Below, in pieces: positions 25,316 through 25,321 of a stretch of 25,321 nt of DNA. The position numbers and the translations under genes were made by a program. The DNA comes from GCA-2689995 sp964529325 (GTDB lineage: Bacteria; Fidelibacterota; Marinisomatia; SCGC-AAA003-L08; GCA-2689995), in contig CAZGWH010000031.1 in the NCBI GenBank assembly GCA_964529325.1, positions 1 to 25,321 on the forward strand, given 5' to 3'. Within the stretch, counting starts at the first letter, position 1, and each line of letters begins with the position of its first letter. The notes beneath the pieces were generated by a model. The model did not search any database, was not told the DNA's origin, and saw nothing but the letters and a program-made list of their open reading frames with translations.

Positions 25316-25321
25316 TGTTGA

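Overview
This is a low-GC window from a Gram-negative bacterium. It carries LPS-export genes, lipoproteins, and two proteins with the Type IX secretion C-terminal signature (FPNPFNP followed by a beta-sandwich tail). AT-rich codon use, the T9SS tails, sigma-54, L28 with two Cys pairs and a glyoxylate shunt fit the FCB superphylum. Candidatus Marinimicrobia (SAR406) or a close marine lineage is my best guess, by inference only. A 100-N scaffold gap shows the source is a draft or metagenome-derived assembly.

Layout. Positions 1-765 are an accessory patch: a perfect 18-bp palindrome, a small HicB-like ORF, an Asn-codon-rich segment that looks like the template repeat of a diversity-generating retroelement (no reverse transcriptase in the window), and two hairpins. 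Positions 766-7594 are a housekeeping run on the plus strand: queG, gatC, lptC, lptB, rpoN, hslV, hslU, argF. From gatC to hslU every junction overlaps by 1-4 bases, so translation is probably coupled.

Positions 7670-8422 hold the best find. This is one DsbA-like thiol oxidoreductase gene whose first active-site Cys codon is replaced by an in-frame TGA (Q-TGA-P-Y-C). A hairpin with a G-containing apical loop lies 13 nt downstream, at the spacing expected of a bacterial SECIS. I read it as a selenoprotein, not two genes or a pseudogene. A terminator follows.

Positions 8585-15190 encode a surface protein of about 2,200 residues: signal peptide, three leucine-rich-repeat modules, two right-handed beta-helix modules with GGGIY repeats, a dockerin-like segment and a T9SS tail. 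It overlaps by ATGA a lipoprotein gene with a cohesin-like domain, suggesting a cohesin-dockerin partnership at the cell surface. rpmB and a strong terminator follow.

Positions 16150-19058 (minus strand) are aceB-aceA, the glyoxylate shunt. A divergent RamB/ScfR-type regulator starts at 19167. The 108-bp spacer holds three TTTTAC-type repeats at exact 14-bp spacing, a likely operator. Next come an MscS channel and a short chimeric ORF (export signal joined to the tail of a DUF4143 ATPase), then a decayed stretch. On the minus strand are a YggT membrane protein and a second T9SS-sorted repeat protein interrupted by the gap.
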